This document shows, piece by piece, positions 18,362 through 28,671 of a stretch of DNA of 64,000 nt. The stretch is from Dyella acidisoli (lineage in GTDB: Bacteria > Pseudomonadota > Gammaproteobacteria > Xanthomonadales > Rhodanobacteraceae). The stretch lies in contig NZ_BSOB01000046.1 in assembly GCF_030160295.1 (NCBI RefSeq), positions 192,673 through 256,672 on the forward strand. Reading direction: 5' to 3'. A program made the position numbers and the translations under genes. Position 1 is the stretch's first letter. Each line of letters begins with the position of its first letter. The notes below the pieces were generated by a model. The model saw nothing but the letters and a program-made list of their open reading frames with translations, ran no database searches and was not told the origin of the DNA.

Positions 18362-19150
18362 ATGCCCACCTCCATCCAGATCGCCGACCACGCCGGCATC
18401 CGCGAACTCCGTCTGAACCGCCCGGAAGTGCACAACGCCTTCGATAACCGGCTGATCGCCGAACTTACTGCCGCCCTGCGGGACGCCGGCGGCGATCCCG
18501 CCGTGCGCGCAGTGGTACTGACCGGCGTAGGCGCCAGTTTTTCCGCTGGCGCGGACCTCAACTGGATGCGCGGCATGGCCAAGGCCAGCGAAGCGGAAAA
18601 TCGCGAAGACTCGCTGCGCCTGGCCGCTTTGATGCGCACGTTGCAGTTCCTGCCCAAACCCACCGTGGCCCGCGTGAACGGCGCCGCTTACGGCGGTGGG
18701 GTGGGGTTGATTGCTTGCTGCGATATCGCCATCGGCGTGGACACCGCAAAGTTCGGACTTACGGAAGTGAAGCTGGGCCTGGTGCCGGCGGTGATCTCGC
18801 CGTATGTGATCGCCGCGATCGGTGTGCGGCAGGCACGTCGACTGTTTCTTACCGGCGAAATTTTCGAAGCGGACACCGCCGAGCGCATCGGCCTGCTGCA
18901 CGAAGTGGTTTCCGCCGAATATCTGGATGACACCGTGCACACGGTGCTCAAGCAACTCGCCAAGGCCGGCCCTGTGGCCCAGCACGAAGCCAAGCAACTG
19001 GCCTTTGGCATGCACGGGCTGACCGAAGCAGCGGCCGAGCGCATCGACCACGAAAACGCCGCACTGATCGCACGGCTGCGCGTATCGCCGGAGGGCCAAG
19101 AAGGTTTGGCAGCCTTCCTTGATAAGCGCGCACCAACCTGGACACAGTAA
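18362..19150 (+). CDS. liuC: Methylglutaconyl-CoA hydratase (enoyl-CoA hydratase family)
   Basis: A 262-aa crotonase-fold enzyme expected to hydrate 3-methylglutaconyl-CoA to HMG-CoA in leucine degradation. GVGASFSAGADLNWM and NGAAYGGGVGLIACCD form the CoA-binding and oxyanion-hole segments, and FGLTEVKLGLVPAVISPYV is the family signature. The substrate is inferred from the company of liuA, liuB, liuD and HMG-CoA lyase; by sequence alone it could be a general enoyl-CoA hydratase. It is divergent from feoA. Its last codons run directly into a palindromic element. Confidence 0.85.
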   Translation: MPTSIQIADHAGIRELRLNRPEVHNAFDNRLIAELTAALRDAGGDPAVRAVVLTGVGASFSAGADLNWMRGMAKASEAENREDSLRLAALMRTLQFLPKPTVARVNGAAYGGGVGLIACCDIAIGVDTAKFGLTEVKLGLVPAVISPYVIAAIGVRQARRLFLTGEIFEADTAERIGLLHEVVSAEYLDDTVHTVLKQLAKAGPVAQHEAKQLAFGMHGLTEAAAERIDHENAALIARLRVSPEGQEGLAAFLDKRAPTWTQ

Positions 19151-19312
19151 GAGCCTGTTTAATACCTCCCCACGGCTTGCATAGTCACTGAGTAGCCGCC
19201 ATGCGGCCGTGCGCCGCTTGACCAGACCAGCAGTCTGGCGCTGCGCCACGCGCGACCACCTGACGACTACTCAGTGACTATGCAAACCACGCTGAGATAT
19301 TAAAAAGGCTCT
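19149..19312. repeat. MITE-like element with ~48-bp imperfect terminal inverted repeats
   Basis: The left end reads AAGAGCCTGTTTAATA, then CTTGCATAGTCACTGAGTAG. The right end is its near complement (CTACTCAGTGACTATGCAAA ... TATTAAAAAGGCTCT), with the innermost 20 bp of each arm perfect. The ~68-bp centre is GC-rich and contains another hairpin, CCAGACCAGCAGTCTGG. It has no ORF. The structure suggests a non-autonomous mobile element or a large BIME-like palindrome. It starts at the liuC stop codon. Confidence 0.8.
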
Positions 19313-19387
19313 AAGGCTGACACCACGCTGGCAGCAAGCCCCTGCTAGCGTCTGCATTCCGCTCGTCAATTACGACTGAGGCTCGCC

Positions 19388-19903
19388 ATGAAACGCATCG
19401 TCAACATCGCCGATATCGAACTGCAACCCCGCCCGCCCGGCTTCGCCGCCACCGGCGATGCTGCGCAACGCTTTGATGCTCGTATGGGCCGCGTTTCCAT
19501 ACAGCTAGGCGCGGAGAAGCTTGGCTACAACATCACCGCAGTGCCGCCCGGCAAGCGCGCGTTTCCGCTGCACAACCATCGCGTAAACGAAGAAATGTTT
19601 TTCATCCTGGAAGGTGAAGGCGAAATACGCGTTGGCGCGGAACGCTACCCGATCCGCCAGGGCGACTTCGTTGCGTGTCCGCCTGGTGGCCCGGAAAGCG
19701 CGCACCAGATCATCAATACTGGATCGGTTGAAATGCGTTATCTCGCAGTAAGCAGCAAGCTTTCGCCGGAGATTTGCGAATACCCTGATTCCAACAAATA
19801 CGGCATCTTGGGCGAGTTCGGACCGGATGCGGAAGGCAAGCCGCAAATGATTCGTATCGTGATGCGGCAGGGTGATACCGCCGATTATTGGGAAGGCGAA
19901 TAG
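19388..19903 (+). CDS. Cupin-domain protein
   Basis: A 171-aa single-domain cupin. The metal-site pattern is visible as PLHNHRVNEEMFFILEGEG (two His and a Glu) and the second motif as GDFVACPPGGPESAHQI. Such proteins range from sugar isomerases to dioxygenases and sensor proteins; nothing in the sequence or neighbours decides which. It lies between liuC and liuD in the same direction but separated by the MITE-like element, so it may have its own promoter. Confidence 0.8.
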   Translation: MKRIVNIADIELQPRPPGFAATGDAAQRFDARMGRVSIQLGAEKLGYNITAVPPGKRAFPLHNHRVNEEMFFILEGEGEIRVGAERYPIRQGDFVACPPGGPESAHQIINTGSVEMRYLAVSSKLSPEICEYPDSNKYGILGEFGPDAEGKPQMIRIVMRQGDTADYWEGE

Positions 19904-19994
19904 CTCACTCTTGCTGCACCGCGCATCGGCGAAACCCTGCAATTCTGCTAGCTTTATGGGCTTTGCAGCTTCTGCGAGCAGGTAAGGAACCCGC

Positions 19995-21992
<1,998 letters not shown>

Positions 21993-22019
21993 TCAGCGTG
22001 AGGGATGCAGGAGCTTCGT

Positions 22020-22922
22020 ATGAATACAGACTCTCAAGTGCGCATCGTCGAAGTCAGCCCTCGCGATGGCTTGCAGAACGAAAAGACCCTGCTGCCGCCC
22101 GACATCAAGATCGCGCTGATCGACCGGCTTTCCGCCACAGGGCTCAAGACCATCGAGACCACCAGCTTCGTCAGTGCGCGCTGGGTGCCTCAGCTTGCCG
22201 ACGCAACGGAAGTGTTCCGCCACATCCGCAAAGTGCCGGGCGTGACCTATCCGGTGCTGGTTCCGAACGAGCAAGGCTATCGAATCGCGCGCGAAGCCGG
22301 CGCCACCGAAGTGTCGGTGTTCACCGCCGCATCGGAAGCGTTCAATCGCGCCAACATCAATGCGTCCATCCAGGAATCGCTGCAACGCTTCGAACCGGTG
22401 CTGGAGGAAGCCAAAGCCGAAGGCGTGAAAGTACGCGGTTACGTGTCTACCGCCTTGGGTTGCCCCTACCAGGGCGAGGTACCGATAGAGGACGTAGTCA
22501 GCGTTGCCAAGCGGCTGTATGAGATGGGCTGTTATGAAATCTCAGTAGCCGACACCATCGGCGTCGGCACACCGGCCAAGGCGCGTGCGATGCTGCATGC
22601 CGTGGCGCAGGAAATTCCGATGCGCGCGCTGGCCGTGCACTTCCATGACACTTATGGCCAGGCGCTGGCCAACATCCTCGCCTGCCTGGAAGAAGGCGTG
22701 CGCGTGGTCGACAGCGCCGTCTCCGGCACCGGCGGTTGCCCTTACGCAAAAGGTGCCAGCGGCAACGTCGCCAGCGAAGACGTGGTGTACATGCTGCACG
22801 GCATGGGTCTGCAGACAGGCATCAATCTGGACATGCTCGTCGCCACTGGCGCATGGCTTTCCGCGCAGCTCAACAAGCCCACGGCGAGCCGGGTGACGAA
22901 GGCGCGTACGACGGCTGCATGA
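22020..22922 (+). CDS. liuE: Hydroxymethylglutaryl-CoA lyase
   Basis: A 300-aa TIM-barrel lyase that splits HMG-CoA into acetyl-CoA and acetoacetate, the last step of the Liu pathway. VEVSPRDGLQNE carries the catalytic Arg/Asp, HFHDTYGQALAN the metal-binding His pair, and GGCPYAKGASGNVASED the catalytic-Cys loop. I chose the ATG at 22020 because AGGAG lies 6 nt before it, rather than the one at 22005. It sits immediately after liuD and is probably cotranscribed. Confidence 0.94.
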   Translation: MNTDSQVRIVEVSPRDGLQNEKTLLPPDIKIALIDRLSATGLKTIETTSFVSARWVPQLADATEVFRHIRKVPGVTYPVLVPNEQGYRIAREAGATEVSVFTAASEAFNRANINASIQESLQRFEPVLEEAKAEGVKVRGYVSTALGCPYQGEVPIEDVVSVAKRLYEMGCYEISVADTIGVGTPAKARAMLHAVAQEIPMRALAVHFHDTYGQALANILACLEEGVRVVDSAVSGTGGCPYAKGASGNVASEDVVYMLHGMGLQTGINLDMLVATGAWLSAQLNKPTASRVTKARTTAA

Positions 22923-22958
22923 TGCTGTCTTCTACGCAGTAACGAAAGAACCTAAGAT

Positions 22959-23102
22959 CCGTCGTCCCGGCGAAGGCCGGACGTAGCGCGAAGCGCGAAG
23001 AACGTCCGAAGGACGGCCCCAAAGGGGTGAGCGAAGCGAATCACCCAGCGTCTTTTGCGGAAAAAGCAAAGTCGCTAGGTCCCGGCCTTCGCCGGGACGA
23101 CG
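22959..23102. repeat. Compound palindrome with 22-bp perfect ends (CCGTCGTCCCGGCGAAGG type)
   Basis: The left arm CCGTCGTCCCGGCGAAGGCC (22959 on) is matched perfectly by the right arm ending GCCTTCGCCGGGACGACGG at 23102. The ~100-bp interior contains further short hairpins (GTCCGAAGGAC, CCCCAAAGGGG, GCTTTTTC-like) and no credible ORF. The design resembles the dRS3-like family but with a different sequence. Confidence 0.85.
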
Positions 23103-23149
23103 GTACGCTTTGATTGAGGCTCTAGGGAACAAACCCCGGTAGCGCCACT

Positions 23150-23180
23150 CCAATCCCTCCCCCACAGAAAGAGGGATTGG
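23150..23180. repeat. Short palindrome CCAATCCCTC / GAGGGATTGG
   Basis: A perfect 10-bp stem with an 11-nt loop, 13 bp before the GNAT gene. Related in composition to the CCCTCTCC family, but it may be independent. There is no T-tract. Confidence 0.6.
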
Positions 23181-23192
23181 TAAGCTCGCACT

Positions 23193-23678
23193 ATGCCCAA
23201 CTTTTTCATCCGCCCGATCGAACCTCGCGACAGCGCCGCAGTCGCCACCATCATCCGCACCGTCATGCCCGAATTCGGTGCCGATGGCCCCGGCTTCGCC
23301 ATCCACGACCCCGAAGTGAATGACATGCATGCGTCCTATGCACGGCCGCGTAGTGCGTACTTCGTCGTGGAACGTGACGGTGTCGTTGTAGGCGGTGGCG
23401 GTGTCGCTCCGCTGGATGCCGGCGAGGATGACGTCTGCGAGCTGCGCAAGATGTACTTTCTGCCCGAAGCACGCGGCATCGGCGCGGGTGCCGCCATGAT
23501 GCATCGTTGCCTGGACACTGCGCGTAGTTTTGGCTTCAAGCGCTGCTACATCGAAACGCTGACCGGCATGGATGCCGCGCAGGTGCTGTACCAGAAGAAT
23601 GGATTCAAGGCCTTGTGCGAGCCGATGGGCGGCACGGGGCATTTCGGTTGCGACCGTTTCTTTATTCGCGATCTATAG
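23193..23678 (+). CDS. GNAT-family N-acetyltransferase
   Basis: A 161-aa single-domain acetyltransferase. YFVVERDGVVVGGGGV is the central strand pair, KMYFLPEARGIGAGAAMM contains the acetyl-CoA pyrophosphate-binding RGIGAG loop, and AQVLYQKNGFKAL is motif B. The acceptor is unknown. The next gene starts 8 bp after its stop, so it heads a three-gene run (GNAT, YdeI-like, GNAT). The ribosome-binding site is weak. Confidence 0.85.
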   Translation: MPNFFIRPIEPRDSAAVATIIRTVMPEFGADGPGFAIHDPEVNDMHASYARPRSAYFVVERDGVVVGGGGVAPLDAGEDDVCELRKMYFLPEARGIGAGAAMMHRCLDTARSFGFKRCYIETLTGMDAAQVLYQKNGFKALCEPMGGTGHFGCDRFFIRDL

Positions 23679-23686
23679 GGCACGCC

Positions 23687-24280
23687 ATGGCCAGCCGCGA
23701 TCCACGCATCGATGCCTACATCGCCAGCGCGGCCGATTTCGCAAAACCCATCCTGGAACATCTGCGCGACGTAGTGCACGCCGCATGCCCCGAGGTGGAA
23801 GAAAGCATCAAATGGAGTTGCCCGCACTTCTTGTACCAGGGCAAGTTGATGTGTTCCATGGCTGCGTTCAAGCAGCACTGCAGCTTTCACTTCTGGCACG
23901 GCAAGGATGTGGTGGGCGAGACTGACAAGGAAGGCATGGGCCAGTTCGGCAAACTCACATCTGTAAAAGAGCTGCCGAGCAAAAAGGAACTGATCGCTTA
24001 CGTGCGCAAATCCATCGCACTGCGGGAAGCGGGTGTAACAAGGCAACGCGCTGTACCCAAGCGCAAACCACCGCTAAAACTACCCGACGATTTCGCTGCG
24101 CTGCTGAAAAAGCACACTGCCGCACGCAAAACGTACGAGGCCTTCAGCCCCAGCGCGCAACGCGAATACGTGGAATGGCTTACCGAAGCCAAGACTGACG
24201 CCACGCGCCAAAAACGTATGGCCACAGCACTGGAATGGCTGGCCGAAGGCAAGCACCGCAACTGGAAATACATGAAATGA
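23687..24280 (+). CDS. YdeI/OmpD-associated, DUF1801-type protein
   Basis: A 197-aa cytosolic protein. The N-terminal two thirds match the DUF1801 fold (ACPEVEESIKWSCPHFLY, SFHFWHGKD), and the C-terminal part has the bacteriocin-protection/YdeI-type helical segment (FSPSAQREYVEWLTEAK). Its biochemical role is unknown; YdeI has been linked to stress and peptide resistance in enterobacteria. The start at 23687 avoids overlap with the previous gene. Its TGA overlaps the ATG of the next gene. Confidence 0.8.
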   Translation: MASRDPRIDAYIASAADFAKPILEHLRDVVHAACPEVEESIKWSCPHFLYQGKLMCSMAAFKQHCSFHFWHGKDVVGETDKEGMGQFGKLTSVKELPSKKELIAYVRKSIALREAGVTRQRAVPKRKPPLKLPDDFAALLKKHTAARKTYEAFSPSAQREYVEWLTEAKTDATRQKRMATALEWLAEGKHRNWKYMK

Positions 24281-24843
24281 TCCGTATCGCCCACGCCGAG
24301 GACGCCGAAGCCGTCCACGCGATTTATGCACCCGCTGTCATCGACACCGCCATCACCTTCGAAACCGAATTGCCGGGTGCGGATGCAATGCGTCAACGCA
24401 TTCTCACCCGCCTGCAGCATTACCCATGGCTAGTGTGGGAAGAACAAGGTGAAGTGCTTGCTTATGGGTATGCCACACGCTTTCGTGAGCGCGCGGCGTA
24501 CGACTGGATTGCCGAAACCTCGATTTACGTGCATGAAAACGCGAGACGGCGCGGTATCGCACGCAAACTCTACAGCGTGCTGCTCGATGTCATGCGCCTG
24601 CAAGGCATCAATCAGGCGGTGGGTGTGATCACCATGCCGGGCGAAGTCAGCGTGGCCTTGCATGAGGCGATGGGCTTTACACCGGCAGGTGTTTGGCGCA
24701 AGGCCGGTTACAAGCTTGGGCTGTGGTGGGATGTAGGTGTTTGGCAGAAGGAGCTGCAGCCTGCCGCAAATCCACCGGAGGCAGTGCAGGCGTTCGCATC
24801 GATCGCGGGTTCAGAAGCGTTGCGACACTTGCTTAACTCGTAG
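24277..24843 (+). CDS. GNAT acetyltransferase, phosphinothricin-acetyltransferase-like
   Basis: A 188-aa acetyltransferase of the Pat/YncA group. It begins MIRIAHAEDAEAVHAIY, has TSIYVHENARRRGIARKLY with the acetyl-CoA loop RRRGIA, and HEAMGFTPAGVWRKAGYKLG with the conserved W near the end. These enzymes acetylate small amines or amino-acid analogues. The start overlaps the previous stop (ATGA). The stop codon TAG is the first part of a palindromic repeat. Confidence 0.83.
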   Translation: MIRIAHAEDAEAVHAIYAPAVIDTAITFETELPGADAMRQRILTRLQHYPWLVWEEQGEVLAYGYATRFRERAAYDWIAETSIYVHENARRRGIARKLYSVLLDVMRLQGINQAVGVITMPGEVSVALHEAMGFTPAGVWRKAGYKLGLWWDVGVWQKELQPAANPPEAVQAFASIAGSEALRHLLNS

Positions 24844-24905
24844 GTTGAAGTGCAACCCCACCGTTGTCATGGGCATAGGGATGTTTGGGTTAGCCGCCCA
24901 ACCAA
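24840..24905. repeat. Diverged TTGGGGTTTGCACCCCAACC-type palindrome
   Basis: GTAGGTTGAAGTGCAACCCC at the left is an imperfect inverted match to TTTGGGTTAGCCGCCCAACC at the right. The left edge overlaps the TAG stop of the GNAT gene. Better-preserved copies lie at 31696, 46083 and 58584. Confidence 0.6.
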
Positions 24906-24955
24906 CGGGGGCCGGTGGGTTACCATTACCGTTTTAGCTTTCCGGGACACTCCCC

Positions 24956-25717
24956 ATGCAACTCAATCAAGTCAAAGCCATCGTGACCGGCGGTGCTTCC
25001 GGCCTCGGCCATGCCGTGGCGCAACATCTAGCTGCCCATGGTGGGCGCGTTGCCCTGTTCGATGTGAACGAGGAGAAGGGCCAAGAAGCAGCCAAGGCGC
25101 TGGGCTGTCAGTTCTTCCGCACCGACGTCACATCGGAAGAAGGCGTGGCCGCAAATGTGGCGGCCGCCCGTGATGCGTTGGGCGGCTTGAATGTGGTCAT
25201 CAATTGCGCGGGCATTCTTGGCGCCGGCCGCGTGCTCGGCAAAGAAGGCCCGATGGCACTGAGCACGTTCGCCACCACCGTGATGGTGAACCTGGTGGGC
25301 AGCTTCAACGTCGCCAAGGCGGGCGCAGCGCTCATGCAGAACAACGATGCAGGCGAGGACGGCGAACGCGGCGTGATCATCAACACCGCCAGCGTGGCTG
25401 CCTACGAAGGCCAGATCGGCCAAGCCGCCTATTCCGCTTCGAAAGGTGGCGTGGTGGCCATGACCTTGCCGATGGCGCGCGAGTTGTCGCGCTTCGGCAT
25501 CCGCGTGGCAACCATCGCGCCGGGTATCTTCTGGACGCCGATGGTGGACAACATGCCGCCGCAGGTGCAGGAATCGCTTTCGGCGTCGATCCCCTTCCCT
25601 TCGCGCCTGGGCAAGCCGGAGGAATTTGCCACGACCGTGGCGTTCATCCTCGGCAATCGCTACATCAATGGCGAAACGATTCGTCTGGACGGCGCGGTAC
25701 GACTGCAGCCGAAGTAA
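24956..25717 (+). CDS. 3-hydroxyacyl-CoA dehydrogenase type II-like SDR
   Basis: A 253-aa short-chain dehydrogenase with the HSD17B10 pattern: TGGASGLGHAV nucleotide loop (11-21), FDVNEEKG for NAD preference, INCAGILGAGR, TASVAAYEGQ with the catalytic Ser, and AAYSASKGGV with Tyr/Lys. The APGIFWTPMV segment also fits. The likely reaction is oxidation of 2-methyl-3-hydroxybutyryl-CoA in isoleucine degradation, next to the leucine genes upstream. A role in beta-oxidation is an alternative. Confidence 0.83.
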   Translation: MQLNQVKAIVTGGASGLGHAVAQHLAAHGGRVALFDVNEEKGQEAAKALGCQFFRTDVTSEEGVAANVAAARDALGGLNVVINCAGILGAGRVLGKEGPMALSTFATTVMVNLVGSFNVAKAGAALMQNNDAGEDGERGVIINTASVAAYEGQIGQAAYSASKGGVVAMTLPMARELSRFGIRVATIAPGIFWTPMVDNMPPQVQESLSASIPFPSRLGKPEEFATTVAFILGNRYINGETIRLDGAVRLQPK

Positions 25718-25753
25718 TAGCGACCCTTTTATTTCCAACTACCGACACTTCCC

Positions 25754-26332
25754 ATGAAAGCTTCCGACGTCAAGAAAGGCAACGTGGTCGAACACGAAGG
25801 CACCGTTTACCAGGTGCGCGATATCGAACGCAGTTCGCCCACTGCGCGTGGCGGCAACGTCACGTTCCGCTTCACGCTGTATTCGATCCCGGGCGGACGC
25901 AAGTTCGACCTCAGCCTGCGCGCCGACGACGATCTGAAAGAAATGGATCTGGTGCGTCGCGCCGCCAATTTCTCGTACATGGACGGCGACGCTTACGTGT
26001 TCATGGACAACGAGGATTACACGCAGTACACGCTAGGCCCGGAACTGATCGGCGACAACGCCGGCTACATCGTTGAAAGTGTGGAAGGCTATTACGTGCA
26101 GGTGATCGATGATGCGCCGGTAGGCCTGCAGGTGCCGACCAGCGTGCTGCTCACCGTAGTGGACACCGCGCCGGAACTGAAAGGCGCCAGCGCCACCAAG
26201 CGTACCAAGCCCGCCAAGCTCAACACCGGCATCGAAATCCAGGTGCCGGAATACATCACCACCGACGAGAAAGTGTGGGTCAACACGCTCACCGGCGAAT
26301 TCGCCGGACGCGGGTCCGAAAAGACGTTCTGA
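25754..26332 (+). CDS. efpL: Elongation factor P-like protein EfpL (YeiP)
   Basis: A 192-aa three-domain EF-P paralogue. The loop that reaches the peptidyl-transferase centre reads [12 protein letters not shown] with Arg32 at the tip, where true EF-P carries a modified Lys. That is the YeiP/EfpL signature, and it needs no beta-lysylation. It would relieve ribosome stalling at polyproline and related motifs. The bona fide EF-P is at 54649. The gene is monocistronic, with a strong terminator. Confidence 0.93.
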   Translation: MKASDVKKGNVVEHEGTVYQVRDIERSSPTARGGNVTFRFTLYSIPGGRKFDLSLRADDDLKEMDLVRRAANFSYMDGDAYVFMDNEDYTQYTLGPELIGDNAGYIVESVEGYYVQVIDDAPVGLQVPTSVLLTVVDTAPELKGASATKRTKPAKLNTGIEIQVPEYITTDEKVWVNTLTGEFAGRGSEKTF

Positions 26333-26368
26333 TCGCAGCGCAACGGCTGCGGCTTTGAACCTTCACCG

Positions 26369-26397
26369 AACGGCGCCCTTCTCGGCGCCGTTTTTTT
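26369..26397 (+). terminator. Intrinsic terminator of efpL
   Basis: Stem AACGGCGCC / GGCGCCGTT with loop CTTCTC, then seven T. Confidence 0.92.
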
Positions 26398-26467
26398 GTA
26401 TATCGAGCAGGCGACACGGCCACGGCGGTAAGGCAGAATCTTCTGCATTCCGGCACCGTTCCCCGCC

Positions 26468-28576
26468 ATGTCGACTCGAGCCTACTCGCTACGCGCCAGC
26501 GTGCTGCAAAGCCTGACTGCGACCAAGCGGCCGGACGTGCCAGCGTGGGTGGTCATCCGCAATACCGCCGCCGTGGTGTTGCCATTAGCGGTGGGCATGC
26601 TCACCGGGCATGAACAAGCAGGCCTGGCCATTGGCGCCGGCGCGCTCGACACCATGTTTTCCGACCAGCCTGGCCCTTATCGCCAACGCATCCGGCAATT
26701 GTTGCTGGCTTCGCTCGCCGCAGGACTGGCTTCGCTTTGCGGCTTTCTGATCGGCGCCAATCTGCCGCTGATTCTGTTGGCAATGGCCGCATTCGGTTTC
26801 TTCGGCGGCTTGTTGGTGGTGTTCGGTGTGGACATCGCACGCGTGGGCATGACCAGCATGATCCTGCTGGTGATTACGGCGGCGACGCCGACCACGCTGG
26901 ATCAAGCATTGATCGGCGCGGCACTGATTTTCGCGGGCGGCCTTTTACTGGCGTTGTTCTCCGTCGCGGCATGGCCACTGCAGCGCTACGGCCCCGAACG
27001 ACATGCATTGGCCACGGTTTATCGCGGCCTGGCTTCGTTGGCCAGGGAAAACCGGCAGAACCAGGAAGACGTACCCGCGCTCACCGAAGCCATGACCACG
27101 CTGCAGCAAACGCTGCTGGGCCGTCATCACGCAGGTGGTCGTGCGATGGAAGCCTTCGCCGTGTTGTTGGAATTGGCTGAGCGTCTGCGCCTTGAATTGG
27201 TGGCCATGGCAGAACTGCATGGTGCCGCAAGCGTCATCGCAATGTTCCGTGCAGATGCCGCGCGCGTGCTCACGGCCATCGCCGATGCGCTGGATAGTGG
27301 CGATTCACCGGAACAAGCCGCGCGCGCCTTGCAGACTCTACAAGCGAGCGAACGCGCGCTGCTGGACAACCACACCCGCAGCGATAGCGTTGCTGCACAC
27401 ATCCACGCCCTTTCTGGGCAGCTCGCGGCAGCAGTACGCAACGCAAACTGGGCCGGTTCACGCGGCGAGGAGCGCGCGGAAGCCGCCGAAACACGCCTGC
27501 CTGGCGCCTTGCGCGGTCGCGCACCGCTATCCATGCTGCGCGCGAATCTCACCACGCATTCGGTAGCGTTCCGACATGCGATGCGTTGCGCGGTGTGCCT
27601 GAGCATCGCGTTGCTTGTTTCACGCGTCTGGCAACTGCCGCATGGCTACTGGTTGCCGATGACGGCCGCCATTGTGCTGCGACCGGATTTTGGCGCCACC
27701 TTCAACTTCGGCTTGCTGCGCGTGGTCGGCACCATTCTTGGCCTGGTGTTGACCACTGCCTTGCTGCACATCACGCCGCACGATCCATGGGCGCACTTGG
27801 CGCTGATGGCGGTGCTGTGCATGGCGTTCCGTTACCTCGCTACGGCGCATTACGGTGTTGCGGTCGCAGCGCTGACCGGCACGGTGGTGATCCTGCTTTC
27901 ATTCGAAGGCGTAAATTCCGGTACGGCCGTGATGGATCGCGTGCTCAACACCGCACTGGGCAGCGGCATGGCCTTGCTCGCCTATGTGATCTGGCCGACC
28001 TGGGAGCGCAGACGTGCACGCTCTGCGCTGGCGGATATGCTGGATGCGTATGCGGATTATCTGCGCGCGCTGGGGCGTCCCGAGCAACGTCATGCTCATC
28101 GCGAAACGCGTACCGCCGCCCGCACTGCACGCACCAATGCGCAGGCGTCGATCGATCGCATGCAATCCGAACCTGCCACGCCACTGAATCTGCTGGAGCT
28201 GGCCAACGTGCTATTCCTCAATGGCAATCGGCTCGCACGCACAACGATGACGCTAGAGGCCCTGCTGCACGATTGCGACAGCTTGCCAGAGCAAGTGGAA
28301 GTCACCAACTTTTTGGAACGGGCGGCAACCCATCTGCATAACCAGGCTGTTGCATTGCGCAACAACCAGGTGCCGTCGCCGGCGCCCGAGCTGCGCCAGT
28401 TGCAGCGCAGTCTTTCCACACTATTGGCCATGGCGGACGATCGCCCACGCGCTGAACAACTGGTGCGCATCAGCGACCGGCTGGTCGACAACATCAATAC
28501 GCTGGCCCACGTAGTGGGGCGCGGGCCGCAGGAGGCAGCAGCGGCACAGCGCCACCCAGGCGCTGTCAATCGGTAA
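26468..28576 (+). CDS. FUSC-family (YccS/AaeB-like) inner-membrane transporter
   Basis: A 702-aa protein with two membrane blocks, at about 30-175 and 365-520, each of roughly 5-6 segments, separated by a helical cytoplasmic region, and a further helical C-terminal region. The second block contains the FUSC-type GYWLPMTAAIVLRPDFGATF signature. Relatives export aromatic carboxylic acids or fusaric acid with a membrane-fusion partner, but no such partner gene is adjacent. It is followed by kynurenine-pathway genes, so an aromatic substrate is possible but unproven. Confidence 0.85.
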   Translation: MSTRAYSLRASVLQSLTATKRPDVPAWVVIRNTAAVVLPLAVGMLTGHEQAGLAIGAGALDTMFSDQPGPYRQRIRQLLLASLAAGLASLCGFLIGANLPLILLAMAAFGFFGGLLVVFGVDIARVGMTSMILLVITAATPTTLDQALIGAALIFAGGLLLALFSVAAWPLQRYGPERHALATVYRGLASLARENRQNQEDVPALTEAMTTLQQTLLGRHHAGGRAMEAFAVLLELAERLRLELVAMAELHGAASVIAMFRADAARVLTAIADALDSGDSPEQAARALQTLQASERALLDNHTRSDSVAAHIHALSGQLAAAVRNANWAGSRGEERAEAAETRLPGALRGRAPLSMLRANLTTHSVAFRHAMRCAVCLSIALLVSRVWQLPHGYWLPMTAAIVLRPDFGATFNFGLLRVVGTILGLVLTTALLHITPHDPWAHLALMAVLCMAFRYLATAHYGVAVAALTGTVVILLSFEGVNSGTAVMDRVLNTALGSGMALLAYVIWPTWERRRARSALADMLDAYADYLRALGRPEQRHAHRETRTAARTARTNAQASIDRMQSEPATPLNLLELANVLFLNGNRLARTTMTLEALLHDCDSLPEQVEVTNFLERAATHLHNQAVALRNNQVPSPAPELRQLQRSLSTLLAMADDRPRAEQLVRISDRLVDNINTLAHVVGRGPQEAAAAQRHPGAVNR

Positions 28577-28671
28577 TCCCGAATCGGATCAGAAGCAGCC
28601 GCCTGCAGGTGTACCGCAACCTGCCTCTACGATTGACGATTCCTGCCCCACGCAAGCGCTACACTTGGCCC

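Noticed and set aside
22923-23192. tRNA or small RNA gene in the gap after HMG-CoA lyase.
   Set aside because: The hairpins are explained by the compound palindrome; no cloverleaf or CCA end.
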